Below, one piece after another: positions 1 to 7,892 of a stretch of 64,000 bases of DNA. The DNA is from Hyphomicrobiales bacterium. Its GTDB lineage: Bacteria > Pseudomonadota > Alphaproteobacteria > Rhizobiales > Xanthobacteraceae. The DNA lies in assembly GCA_017305555.1 (NCBI GenBank), contig JAFKKM010000013.1:37778-101777 (forward strand). Reading direction: 5' to 3'. Both the position numbers and the translations under genes were made by a program. Under the pieces are notes generated by a model. The model worked only from the letters and a program-made list of their open reading frames with translations, had not been told where the DNA came from and searched no databases. Positions within the stretch are counted from its first letter, which is position 1. Each line of letters opens with the position of its first letter.

Positions 1-208
1 AGGCGGCGGACGGGGCGATCGAAGACGGCCATCCCATGAAGGCATCCAGCGCCTCCCAGGTGAAGGCCGTGAGATGGGCGCGATGAAGTTTCGACAGGCT
101 ACCGGCATCGAGAGAAACCGGCCGGTCGACCCCGATCCTGGTGAGATAGGCGTCCAACTGGCCAGACGTCAGGGCCGTTCCACTTTCGCTTGAAGAGATG
201 CGGGTCAT
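1..208 (-). CDS. Arylamine N-acetyltransferase, N-terminal part (runs off the window)
   Basis: The first 69 residues of a protein that continues past the left edge. Residues about 19-55 fit the start of the arylamine N-acetyltransferase family: an N-terminal helix beginning DAYLTRIGVDRPVSLD, then LHRAHLTAFTWEALD, matching the family pattern YL-x-RIG ... LHRAHL-x-x-x-FENLD. These cytosolic enzymes move an acetyl group from acetyl-CoA to arylamines or hydrazines through a Cys-His-Asp triad; the triad lies outside the window. The ATG at 208 has GGAGAC about 8 nt upstream. It follows the glycosyltransferase gene by 25 bp on the same strand, so it is probably the third gene of that TetR-led operon. 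The family call rests on the N-terminus only. Confidence 0.7.
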   Translation of the reverse strand, partial: MTRISSSESGTALTSGQLDAYLTRIGVDRPVSLDAGSLSKLHRAHLTAFTWEALDAFMGWPSSIAPSAA

Positions 209-233
209 CCTGCGGTCTCCTTTTGATCGATCA

Positions 234-1553
234 TCACGCGGCGGACAGGGCCGTTCGGGAACACCTGCGTGCGAAGTCCTCGATTTCTGCGACGAGCCGT
301 ACAGGCCCCGGACCTTCCTCGGCGATGGCGCGTGCAAGAGCCGCCGCACACTCGGCGAAGCCTGACTCGGACAGGACGCGGCGCACGGCCTCGCCGATCA
401 TTTGCGGGGAGACCGAAGGATCGAGGCGTAGGCCCGCGCCGTGATACTCGACGCGCGCGGCGTTATCGTTCTGATCGCGCCCCATCGGAAGAACGACAAG
501 AGGGACGCCATAGCTCAACGAGCGCATCACCGTGCCATGCCCGCCGTGGGTAATGACAACGCAGGCTTTGGTCAGGATGTCGTCATGCGCCGCATTGGGA
601 AGAATCGTGGCATTCGCGGGGGACTGAAGGCGAAGCCCCTCAAGAGCTTTACCTAGGGTGACGACCACCTCGACCGGCTCCCCCGCCAAACCTGAGATCA
701 CCCGCTGGAGCACATCGGCCTGGCCCTGATTGGTGGTGCTGAACGATACGAGCACGAGGGGCCATCTCTGGCGCGCTGGTCGGCTCGTCCAGCGTTCGCG
801 AGCCCAGCTCGGCATCTCCAAGAGCGGCCCGATATAGCGCACGTGATTGGGCAGGCGCTCCGTGGGAAAGTCAAAGCTGCTGCTGGTAGCCAGCAGATGG
901 CGGCCGGCTACCAGTGGTTGTTCATGGACATGGGCCAGTGGCGCAAGGCCGAAATGAGCACGGGCCGCGTTGAGGCTCGGCAGGAAGCCGTCCCATAGTT
1001 GCACGGCCATGGCCGAGGCTTCGGCGTCGCGCGCGCTGTCTGCCGCCGAGCGGGCGGGCTGAAAGCCCGGACCGAACGGCGGGTGTCCGGGAAGGGGCCA
1101 GAGCGAAATGTTGCTGGCGAGCAGAGCCGTCGGAACCTTCGCAATCTCACCCGCGAGCATGCTGCCGAACAGCATATCGGTGCCGAGAAGGATATCGGCG
1201 GGCTCCTTTGCCAGGGCTTCGAGAATATCCTCGGCATGGGATTGCGCTGGTCCGACAAAGACCCGTTCACACGCTCTCTGGAAGCCGGCCACGGGATCGC
1301 TTGTTTCCCAATCACGCACGTAGCAACTTGCGGGCGAGCGATCAGGACGGTTCGGGGCGCGCTTCCAGGGCAGGAATCGCGCCCTCGCCTCGGTCGCCTC
1401 TGCCCTCATTGTGTCGTCGGCGATCAAACGCACGTCGTGGCCCCGACCAGCGAGGGCTCGAACGGCCGCGAGCGTTGGCGGTACGTTTCCGCCGCCTTCC
1501 CAGCAGACCGCCAGGATGCGCAGATGCGGTGCCGCATCTGTCGTCTTGATCAT
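234..1553 (-). CDS. GT1-family (macrolide-type) glycosyltransferase
   Basis: A 439-residue GT-B fold glycosyltransferase of family GT1. The N-terminal acceptor domain starts with ILAVCWEGGGNVPPTLAAVRAL (as in MGT and UDP-glucuronosyltransferase-like enzymes). The C-terminal donor domain has HGGHGTVMRSLSYGVPLVVL from residue 336, with the GRDQNDNA segment that contacts the nucleotide sugar in this family. These cytosolic enzymes attach a sugar to small hydrophobic acceptors such as macrolides, flavonoids or sterols; the acceptor cannot be read from sequence. The ATG overlaps the stop of the upstream TetR gene by 4 bp, so the two are translationally coupled. With the N-acetyltransferase downstream, a role in inactivating toxic compounds is a reasonable inference. 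Confidence 0.85.
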   Translation of the reverse strand: MIKTTDAAPHLRILAVCWEGGGNVPPTLAAVRALAGRGHDVRLIADDTMRAEATEARARFLPWKRAPNRPDRSPASCYVRDWETSDPVAGFQRACERVFVGPAQSHAEDILEALAKEPADILLGTDMLFGSMLAGEIAKVPTALLASNISLWPLPGHPPFGPGFQPARSAADSARDAEASAMAVQLWDGFLPSLNAARAHFGLAPLAHVHEQPLVAGRHLLATSSSFDFPTERLPNHVRYIGPLLEMPSWARERWTSRPARQRWPLVLVSFSTTNQGQADVLQRVISGLAGEPVEVVVTLGKALEGLRLQSPANATILPNAAHDDILTKACVVITHGGHGTVMRSLSYGVPLVVLPMGRDQNDNAARVEYHGAGLRLDPSVSPQMIGEAVRRVLSESGFAECAAALARAIAEEGPGPVRLVAEIEDFARRCSRTALSAA

Positions 1554-2179
1554 GGCCTTGATCCTTTCTCGATGGAGGCCGGATCAGTCGATGTATCCTC
1601 GCGCAGCAGGCGCTCGATCGCCTGCGTCATCAGTCGATGTGTCCTCGCCGCCGAATGTCCTTGCGCTCGGCGCAGCAGATGCCAAATCCAGACATCGGTC
1701 TGGACCAACAACTGCGCGAGCCGATCCTTGCGGGACTGACCGTCGAGCTTGTCCAGCCAGGCCTCGAACATATCCTCAATCCACTTGCGATGACCTTTGC
1801 GTCCGCGCTCGAGCACGGCGGCGAACTCGGGAGTGCGCGCCTCCTGCCCAAGTGTTCGCACGATGACGTCGCCGGTGCGTTCGTAGTCGTCGATCAGGAG
1901 CTTGACGATGTCCGTCACGCTTTGAGCTGGCGCGCTCCAGCGTTGGGTCTGGATCGAGGCATCCATCTGGGCTGCCATGGCGCTGAGCACGCCAGTCTTG
2001 CTGCCGAAACGCCGTATGACGGTTTGGCGGGTGGTACCGGCCGCAGCAGCGATATCGTCGAGCGTGATCTCATCGAACCAGCGCTCGGCGAGAAGCGCGC
2101 TGAGGGCGTCAACGATATGTTGCTCGGTATCCTGAACCGCCTCGGCGCGCGCCGACTGGCGATAGGCTCGCGGAGGCAT
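1550..2179 (-). CDS. TetR/AcrR-family regulator of the glycosyltransferase operon
   Basis: A 209-residue regulator. The N-terminal helix-turn-helix is clear (ITLDDIAAAAGTTRQTVIRR, about residues 38-57, then FGSKTGVLSAM), followed by a ligand-binding alpha-helical domain typical of the family. An ATG 15 nt further upstream (2194) is possible, but AAGGGGAG lies inside that extension 6 nt before the ATG at 2179, which fits a ribosome site for the shorter form. A perfect GTTAC-N5-GTAAC inverted repeat lies 20 bp upstream of the start, so autorepression and control of the downstream glycosyltransferase are likely. The inducer is unknown. Confidence 0.88.
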   Translation of the reverse strand: MPPRAYRQSARAEAVQDTEQHIVDALSALLAERWFDEITLDDIAAAAGTTRQTVIRRFGSKTGVLSAMAAQMDASIQTQRWSAPAQSVTDIVKLLIDDYERTGDVIVRTLGQEARTPEFAAVLERGRKGHRKWIEDMFEAWLDKLDGQSRKDRLAQLLVQTDVWIWHLLRRAQGHSAARTHRLMTQAIERLLREDTSTDPASIEKGSRP

Positions 2180-2199
2180 GATACTCCCCTTCATTTAAT

Positions 2200-2214
2200 G
2201 TTACATGAAGTAAC
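2200..2214. promoter_or_regulatory. Probable TetR operator, GTTAC-N5-GTAAC
   Basis: Perfect 5-bp inverted arms with a 5-bp spacer, immediately upstream of the TetR gene start. Spacing and symmetry suit a TetR dimer. Assignment to this regulator is inferred from position. Confidence 0.55.
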
Positions 2215-2381
2215 CTCAAATGAAGAGGATGTCAAATGATCCTGACCAACAATGGAGTGGTCTCGTGGTGCCGGACAAGTTGGAGATCAATCATTGCCGC
2301 ATCAACAGGAATACCCGTCACCTCCGACGTTAATTTTGTTGCAGTCAAAGATGGATCTTTGCTCATGGCTTACAATTCTGC

Positions 2382-3041
2382 TCAACGAACAACGACATTC
2401 GCGCCGACAGGCACGCGGCTATACAAATCGATTACGTCCTGGTTCAGCATCCGGATGCAGCCTGACGATACGGCATGACCAATCGTGTCCGGTTCGTTGG
2501 TACCGTGAATCCGGAAGAGTGTGTCCTTCCCACCCTTGTGGAGATAAAGCGCACGCGCGCCCAACGGATTGGTCGCGCCTCCTTCCATTCCACCTGCCCA
2601 TTTCCCGTATCGATTGGGCTCGCGGCGGATCATGTTAGGCGTCGGTGTCCAGTGCGGCCAGGTCGCTTTACGCCCGATCCTGGCTTTTCCGGTGAACTCC
2701 AGCCCTTCCTTCCCGACTCCCACGCCATATCGCAGCGCCTTGCCATTCTCCATTACGAGATACAGAAAGCGATCGCGCGGATCGACGACGATGGTACCTG
2801 GCGCTTCATTCCCGTTGTAATCGACGAGTTGACGAACGTATTCCGGGCGCAAGTCAGCCGCATCGATGGCCGCGACGTCGAATTTCTCATTCGGCGCTTT
2901 GCCGTAACGAGCCGCAACATTGGCCGGGACGGCGGACGAAGAAACCATCGATGGCTCCGTCGCTGTCACGCATCCCGCCAACAAAGTCAGCAACGTCACC
3001 GCGGGGGCAACGCGGCGCCACTTCCCGTTCATGCCGGACAT
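2382..3041 (-). CDS. L,D-transpeptidase (YkuD domain) lipoprotein
   Basis: A 219-residue exported protein. The N-terminus is a lipoprotein signal ending in the lipobox LLAGC (Cys at about residue 23). The YkuD catalytic motif is complete: HGTNEPDTIGHAVSSGCIRM, with His179 and nucleophile Cys195. Family members cross-link peptidoglycan 3-3 or anchor proteins to it in the periplasm. The gene starts 2 bp after the stop of the DsbA-like gene, with an alternative ATG 9 nt further in, and is the last gene of the dsbD operon. Coupling a cysteine-dependent transpeptidase to a thiol-reducing system suggests the partners keep Cys195 reduced; that is inference. Confidence 0.9.
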   Translation of the reverse strand: MSGMNGKWRRVAPAVTLLTLLAGCVTATEPSMVSSSAVPANVAARYGKAPNEKFDVAAIDAADLRPEYVRQLVDYNGNEAPGTIVVDPRDRFLYLVMENGKALRYGVGVGKEGLEFTGKARIGRKATWPHWTPTPNMIRREPNRYGKWAGGMEGGATNPLGARALYLHKGGKDTLFRIHGTNEPDTIGHAVSSGCIRMLNQDVIDLYSRVPVGANVVVR

Positions 3042-3043
3042 TT

Positions 3044-3685
3044 CTAGCGCCCGGCCTGCCGTTGCCTCGCCTGCGCCACGACTTCACGGAATTTTGCCGC
3101 GTCAAGCGCCGCAGCCACCTTGAACTGCCCGATCAGATAGACCGGCGTCCCCATCAATCCCATCGATTCAGCCTGGGCGTGGGTGCGGTGGAGCAACCCG
3201 CTGATCGCATCCGCGTTCGCGTGAATGTCCGCTTCCAGCCGTTCCATATCGACCCCGGCCGCCTGGACGGCCTTCGTCATTGTCGCCTTGTCATTTTTCG
3301 ATCCCGGAACGCTCATAAGCGCATTGTGAGCGATCAGGTATTTGCCTTGATACTTCGCGCCCAAGGCGATCTGCGCTCCGTAGACCGATGCCTCGGTCAG
3401 GATCGGCCAATCCTTGTACACGAGGCGGATTTTGCCATCCTCTTTCACGACCTTCTCAAGGTCCGGTTCCGCCCGTTTGCAGAACGGGCAATTGTAGTCG
3501 AAGAAGGAAACGATCGTGAGGTTGCCTTTCGGATTGCCGGACTCCGGCGCGTCGGGATCGTGCAGGATTCCCTTCGTGTCAATTTCCTGGGCCGCCCACG
3601 TTTGCCCCGCCCCGATGATATTTGCGAGGAGCGGCAATAATCCGACGGCGCCAACGACAAGCGCGTCTCTGCGGGAAATGATCAT
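3044..3685 (-). CDS. DsbA/DsbG-type periplasmic thioredoxin-fold protein
   Basis: A 213-residue thiol oxidoreductase. The N-terminus is an export signal with a twin-arginine look (ISRRDALVVGAVG, residues 3-15). The thioredoxin-fold active site CPFC is at residues 66-69 and a cis-proline loop MGTPVYLIG sits near the C-terminus. A longer reading from 3721 exists, but CGGAG stands 8-11 nt before the ATG at 3685 and the signal peptide then begins at once, so the shorter start is chosen. It lies between dsbD and the L,D-transpeptidase. Next to a DsbD reductase it more likely works as a reductase or isomerase than as an oxidant. The ORF resembles DsbA-like proteins that lack a dimerisation domain. 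Confidence 0.88.
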   Translation of the reverse strand: MIISRRDALVVGAVGLLPLLANIIGAGQTWAAQEIDTKGILHDPDAPESGNPKGNLTIVSFFDYNCPFCKRAEPDLEKVVKEDGKIRLVYKDWPILTEASVYGAQIALGAKYQGKYLIAHNALMSVPGSKNDKATMTKAVQAAGVDMERLEADIHANADAISGLLHRTHAQAESMGLMGTPVYLIGQFKVAAALDAAKFREVVAQARQRQAGR

Positions 3686-3717
3686 GATGTGTCTCCGGAA
3701 GTTGGACGTGTGGAATT

Positions 3718-5532
3718 TCAACGGATAGCCAGGTCGATCTTTCGACCGAAGTCAGCGACGGAAGTATCTCCAACCGAACGCGCCGATCTGATCTCTTCAC
3801 CATTGCGAGGACTTACGAACACCAAGGTCGGTGGCCCCACGACATCGTAGCGGCGCATCAGATCGGTCGTATCCTTGTTGGTGGCCGTTACATCCGCACG
3901 GACGACGGTGATGCCGTCGAGCTTTCTTTGAATATCCGGACTAGCAAGGACGTCTCTTTCGAAGGTCTTGCATGCCGTGCACCATTCGGCGGAGTAGTCG
4001 ATCATCACGATACGGCCTTGACTGCGCGCGTCGCGCATGGCCTCGTCCAGAGCCGCCGGCGAGTTGATGGTTCTCACAGGCAACCCGCGGTGATCGATCG
4101 ACCCGCTGCTCGCGAACGCGAGCGGACGCAAAGGATCGTTCGCTCCCGCTGCGGCGCCGACCAGGAGCGCCACGCCGTAGATCGCGGCCAAGATGCCACC
4201 CGTCTTTCTCAGACGGACAACGGCACCTGCGCGGTGTCGCAACGGGTCGAATGCTCCAAGAAAAACCCCTGCCCCAATGAGAAGCGCCGCCCAGATCGCC
4301 AGAGAGATAGCCGGTGGCACGATGCGACCGATGAGAAGGGCCGCCACGCCAAGGAACAGGACCCCGAACAGTTGGCGCGTGGCCAACAACCAGGCACCCG
4401 AGCGCGGCAGGATGCTGGAGCCAAAGGTTCCTGCGAGAATGAGCGGGAGTCCCATTCCCAATCCGAGCGCAAAGAGTGCGGTAGCGCCTCGGGCAATATC
4501 CCCGGTCTGGCCGACATACAAAAGTGCCGCGGCAAGAGGTGGAGTGACGCATGGGCCAACGATGAGAGCCGACGTAAATCCAAGCGTCGCGGCTCCCGCG
4601 AATGCCCCGATCGTACCGCGCGGAGCATTCAACGCTCCGGCCGTCGCGAAGGCCGGCATTCGTAATTCGAAGAGTCCAAAGCTCGACAAGGCGAGCACCA
4701 CATAGACTGTCGCCATGAACCCGAGTGCGTATGGTGTCTGCAGGGCGATCTGGAGGTTCTGGCCGGACCAAGCCGCCACCACGCCAAGCACGGCGTAGGC
4801 TGATGCCATGGCGACGGCGTAGGTCGTTGACAAGGCAAAGCCCCGGATCGCCGAAAGCGGTTCCCGGGACCGCGCCAGGATGCCAGCGAGGATCGGCACC
4901 ATCGGCAAAACACACGGCGTGAACGCGAGCAGCAATCCGAAGCCGAGAAAGCTGATGATCAGCATCCCCCACCCTGCTGGCAGACCGGAGAATTCCGGAA
5001 AACCCGAGGATTGTGATGCCACAGGCTCGCTCGGAAGGGATGGTTTCCAGGCTGCAAAAGCGGGTTCGACCGCCGTCGCTTTAGCGGCATTGCCCTCTGT
5101 CCTCACTTGCAAAGTGGCAAGATCAACGATCCTGGTCATGGGCGGAAAGCAGATGCCGCGCTCCGAACACCCCTGAAATGTGACCGATGCCTCGTCGGCT
5201 CCTTTCAGCGCGCTTCCTTCGATCGTGGCCTGAAGCGTCCGATGATAGACCTCGACCGAACCGAAATTGACATCGTCCTTGATGTCTCCCGGTGGAGTCG
5301 AGACTGGAATATCCACGCTCGACGCGACAACCTTGATCTTGTCACGGTAGAGGTAGTTACCATCACCGATGTTCCACGTGAGGAGCAGGTTTCCGTCGCC
5401 CCCACGCCCCGCGCTCAATGTGAACGGCGGGCGGCTCGTCTCCGCAGCAGCGACCTGCGCCGGAGCGATCAATCCGGGCAAGATCGAGAATAGGACAACG
5501 AACAGCGCGGCTGGCAACAATCGGGAGGGCAT
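3718..5532 (-). CDS. dsbD: Thiol:disulfide interchange protein DsbD
   Basis: A full-length 604-residue DsbD. After a signal peptide, the N-terminal immunoglobulin-like domain carries the cysteine pair in GCSERGICFPP (Cys122/Cys128). The central eight-helix membrane domain has the two functional cysteines in FTPCVLPM (Cys207) and VGPCVTPP (Cys328). The C-terminal thioredoxin domain has EWCTACK (Cys518/Cys521). Together these carry electrons from cytosolic thioredoxin to periplasmic substrates. It is the first gene of an operon with the DsbA-like protein and the L,D-transpeptidase, and is divergent from a two-component system; a CTTAAG direct repeat lies 49-65 bp upstream. All six redox cysteines are present. 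Confidence 0.95.
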   Translation of the reverse strand: MPSRLLPAALFVVLFSILPGLIAPAQVAAAETSRPPFTLSAGRGGDGNLLLTWNIGDGNYLYRDKIKVVASSVDIPVSTPPGDIKDDVNFGSVEVYHRTLQATIEGSALKGADEASVTFQGCSERGICFPPMTRIVDLATLQVRTEGNAAKATAVEPAFAAWKPSLPSEPVASQSSGFPEFSGLPAGWGMLIISFLGFGLLLAFTPCVLPMVPILAGILARSREPLSAIRGFALSTTYAVAMASAYAVLGVVAAWSGQNLQIALQTPYALGFMATVYVVLALSSFGLFELRMPAFATAGALNAPRGTIGAFAGAATLGFTSALIVGPCVTPPLAAALLYVGQTGDIARGATALFALGLGMGLPLILAGTFGSSILPRSGAWLLATRQLFGVLFLGVAALLIGRIVPPAISLAIWAALLIGAGVFLGAFDPLRHRAGAVVRLRKTGGILAAIYGVALLVGAAAGANDPLRPLAFASSGSIDHRGLPVRTINSPAALDEAMRDARSQGRIVMIDYSAEWCTACKTFERDVLASPDIQRKLDGITVVRADVTATNKDTTDLMRRYDVVGPPTLVFVSPRNGEEIRSARSVGDTSVADFGRKIDLAIR

Positions 5533-5580
5533 GGTTCGGCGAATCTTTCAGTTAACCTGCCGCCCAACCTCCTCTCCAAC

Positions 5581-5597
5581 CTTAAGGCAGCCTTAAG
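5581..5597. promoter_or_regulatory. Response-regulator box CTTAAG-N5-CTTAAG
   Basis: Two identical hexamers with a 5-bp spacer, the spacing of OmpR-family half-sites (compare the PmrA and QseB boxes). It lies between the divergent dsbD operon and the response-regulator gene, 31 bp before the latter, so it could control both. Confidence 0.65.
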
Positions 5598-5628
5598 CCT
5601 AGGCGTCGACCTTCCCCTTGGAGGCCAT

Positions 5629-6291
5629 TTGATGCGAATTCTTGTTGTCAAGGACGATCCGGTCATTGCGGACGCCGTGCGTGTCGGTCTGACACTCGGC
5701 GGCGCAATCGTGGACTGTGTGGGAACCTGTGCGGACGCGCTTGCAGCGGTGAGCACCACGCGTTTTTCTGCAATTGTCCTCGACATCATGTTGCCTGACG
5801 GCAGCGGCATCGACGTGCTTCGTGAAATACGAGCAGGCAAAGAGACGATTCCGGTCCTGCTCCTGACCGCGCGCGACGAAATCTCCGACCGCGTCACGGG
5901 TCTTGACGCCGGAGCGGACGACTACCTCGTCAAGCCGTTCGATCTGGATGAACTCGCCGCGCGCCTTCGCGCCATCACGCGCCGTAGCGACGGGCGCACC
6001 GATTCCTGCCTCGTTCATGGCACCATCCGCGTCGATCCGGCTGAAGCTTCCGTTACGGTCGACGGGGCGCTCGTCCCACTGTCGCGCCGTGAATTCGCGG
6101 TACTGGTGGCATTGATGGAACGCCCCGGGGTGATCCGGTCGAGGAGCGAACTCGAGGAAAGACTGTACGGCTGGGACGACGATGTCGAAAGCAATGCCGT
6201 AGAGGTTCACATCCATCACCTGCGCAACAAGATCGGCCGCGAAACCATCGAGACCGTACGCGGCCTCGGCTATCGGATGAGGGCCATCTGA
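5629..6291 (+). CDS. OmpR/PhoB-family response regulator, DsbR/QseB-like
   Basis: A 220-residue regulator. The receiver domain (residues 1-115) has Asp8/Asp9, phosphoacceptor Asp51 in VLDIMLPDG and Lys101 in VKPF. The C-terminal winged helix (about 130-220) ends RNKIGRETIETVRGLGYRMR, the usual OmpR recognition region. The start has GGAGG 8 nt upstream. It overlaps the sensor kinase gene by one base. The divergent gene is dsbD, as I recall for the Pseudomonas aeruginosa DsbRS copper-responsive system, so control of the thiol operon is likely. The usual acidic residue before Asp8 is Lys7, a small departure from consensus. Confidence 0.92.
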   Translation: MMRILVVKDDPVIADAVRVGLTLGGAIVDCVGTCADALAAVSTTRFSAIVLDIMLPDGSGIDVLREIRAGKETIPVLLLTARDEISDRVTGLDAGADDYLVKPFDLDELAARLRAITRRSDGRTDSCLVHGTIRVDPAEASVTVDGALVPLSRREFAVLVALMERPGVIRSRSELEERLYGWDDDVESNAVEVHIHHLRNKIGRETIETVRGLGYRMRAI

Positions 6292-7619
6292 TGATGTCAC
6301 TTCGTCTCCGCCTGTTTCTCATTCTGATCGGTGCGACCGGACTGATCTGGCTTGCAGCCGTATCCTGGATCTACGTCAGCAGCCAACGGGAACTGGAGCA
6401 CGTTCTCGATACCCGATTACAGGAAGCCGCACGTATGGTCGCGTCGCTGGCGGAAGGTTTTGGTCGCTCGTCTTCGGTGGAGGACGCGGATTCGAAAGCT
6501 CTCCCGACCTTGTCAGGTTATGAACGGCAACTCTCCTGTCAAATCTGGTCACTCGACGGACGTTTGATTGCCAAGTCCAGCGGCGCTCCTGAAGGCGTTC
6601 TGACCGATCGCAAATCGGGATTTTCCGATCATGAGATCAATGGTGAGGCCTGGCGTGTCTATGCCGTTGAGGACGCAAGCAAGGGGATTCGTGTCCTGGT
6701 CGGGGACCGGCTCGGACTTCGGGAACGCCTCGTCGGTGATCTGGTCAAAGGCCTCCTTTGGCCTGCGCTGCTCATTGTCCCCCTGCTCGGCCTCCTTATC
6801 TGGCTCAGTCTGAACCGCGGATTTCGCCCCCTGGCGTGGATCACAAATGATCTCACACACCGCAAGGCAGACGACATGCGTCCGGTCAACGTGGCGGCGA
6901 CGCCATCCGAGGTTCAGCCCCTTACCAATGCGCTCAATCAACTGTTCGCCAAGGTAGAACTGGCGCGGCGCCACGAGCGCGATCTGACGGCATTTGCAGC
7001 ACACGAACTGCGCACGCCTTTAGCGGGCCTCAAAGCCCAGGCTCAGGTCGCGGTCGCGGCCGACGATCCAGCGGTCATGAAGCATGCCCTTCGGCAAATT
7101 CTCGTCTCAGTCGATCGGACGTCACGGTTGGTTCGTCAGTTGCTCGCAATCTCGCGGCTCGATGCCCGGGGCGAGGAGCAAGGTGCCGAGCCGATCGTGA
7201 TCGGCGATCTGATCGACGAAATCGCCGGAGCCACAGCAAAGCCCGACGCGATCGCCGTTTCAGTCGATGAGCGACTGGCGGCGCTGACGTGGATGGCCAA
7301 TCGTGAATGCCTCGAGCTGGCTATCCGCAATCTGCATGAGAATGCAATCCAACACATGCCTTCCGGAGGCCACGTTCGATGGACGCTAGGTTCGTCGCCG
7401 AACGACATCGCCGTGGAGGATGAGGGCCCCGGCATTCCCGAGAACGAGATGCCTCAAGTCGGCACCCGCTTTTTCCGTGGCCAATTTAAAAGCCCTATCG
7501 GCAGCGGACTCGGTCTGTCGATCTCGCGCCTAGCGCTTGAGCGCATCGGAGCACGACTTGTATTGAGCAATCGAACGGATACCAAAGGTCTTCGCGTCGA
7601 ACTCCTGCGTCAAGCTTGA
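6291..7619 (+). CDS. Sensor histidine kinase, DsbS/QseC-like
   Basis: A 442-residue membrane kinase. One transmembrane segment at residues 5-29, a short periplasmic sensor domain, a second segment near 155-175, a HAMP-like linker, the H-box AAHELRTPLAG (His238), an N-box LHENAIQHMP and a G-box DEGPGIPE. Cognate to the upstream response regulator (TGATG overlap); a second ATG directly follows the first. The periplasmic part has a single cysteine (SCQIW, residue 83, or 82 from the second Met), a possible metal or redox ligand. The signal is not provable from sequence; copper or thiol stress is inferred from the dsbD neighbour. Confidence 0.9.
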   Translation: MMSLRLRLFLILIGATGLIWLAAVSWIYVSSQRELEHVLDTRLQEAARMVASLAEGFGRSSSVEDADSKALPTLSGYERQLSCQIWSLDGRLIAKSSGAPEGVLTDRKSGFSDHEINGEAWRVYAVEDASKGIRVLVGDRLGLRERLVGDLVKGLLWPALLIVPLLGLLIWLSLNRGFRPLAWITNDLTHRKADDMRPVNVAATPSEVQPLTNALNQLFAKVELARRHERDLTAFAAHELRTPLAGLKAQAQVAVAADDPAVMKHALRQILVSVDRTSRLVRQLLAISRLDARGEEQGAEPIVIGDLIDEIAGATAKPDAIAVSVDERLAALTWMANRECLELAIRNLHENAIQHMPSGGHVRWTLGSSPNDIAVEDEGPGIPENEMPQVGTRFFRGQFKSPIGSGLGLSISRLALERIGARLVLSNRTDTKGLRVELLRQA

Positions 7620-7640
7620 GGCGTGAACGGCACAGGGCCT

Positions 7641-7892
7641 TCATTGGTGCGCATTGCGTCCTTCCGTCATTGTCAAAACCATTCTGAATTTGGCTTGCCC
7701 GGATCGCATTCGTGCTACCGCTTCAGCCGCTCTTTCCAACGGCATGGTTTCAATGCGGGGACGCACGCCTGCGAGCACGCTGAAATCAAGCGTTCTTTCA
7801 TTCTCGAAGGGCGTGCCCGTTATCGATCCCAATATGCTTCGCTCTCCCACCACGAGGTGTCCCGCGAAAACTGGCAAAGAGTCCTTTCCTGT
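7641..7892 (-). pseudogene. C-terminal fragment of a zinc-type alcohol dehydrogenase
   Basis: About 80 codons that match the end of an NAD-dependent alcohol dehydrogenase: LVVGERSILGSITGTPFEN, then TLDFSVLAGVRPRIETMPLE and the terminal RMRSGQAKFRMVLTM. Everything before this (catalytic zinc ligands and most of the Rossmann domain) is missing. The homologous reading begins right at the stop codon of the CoA-transferase beta gene, so a deletion seems to have fused the two. No proper start codon (only a TTG at 7877). Not expected to be functional. Confidence 0.8.
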
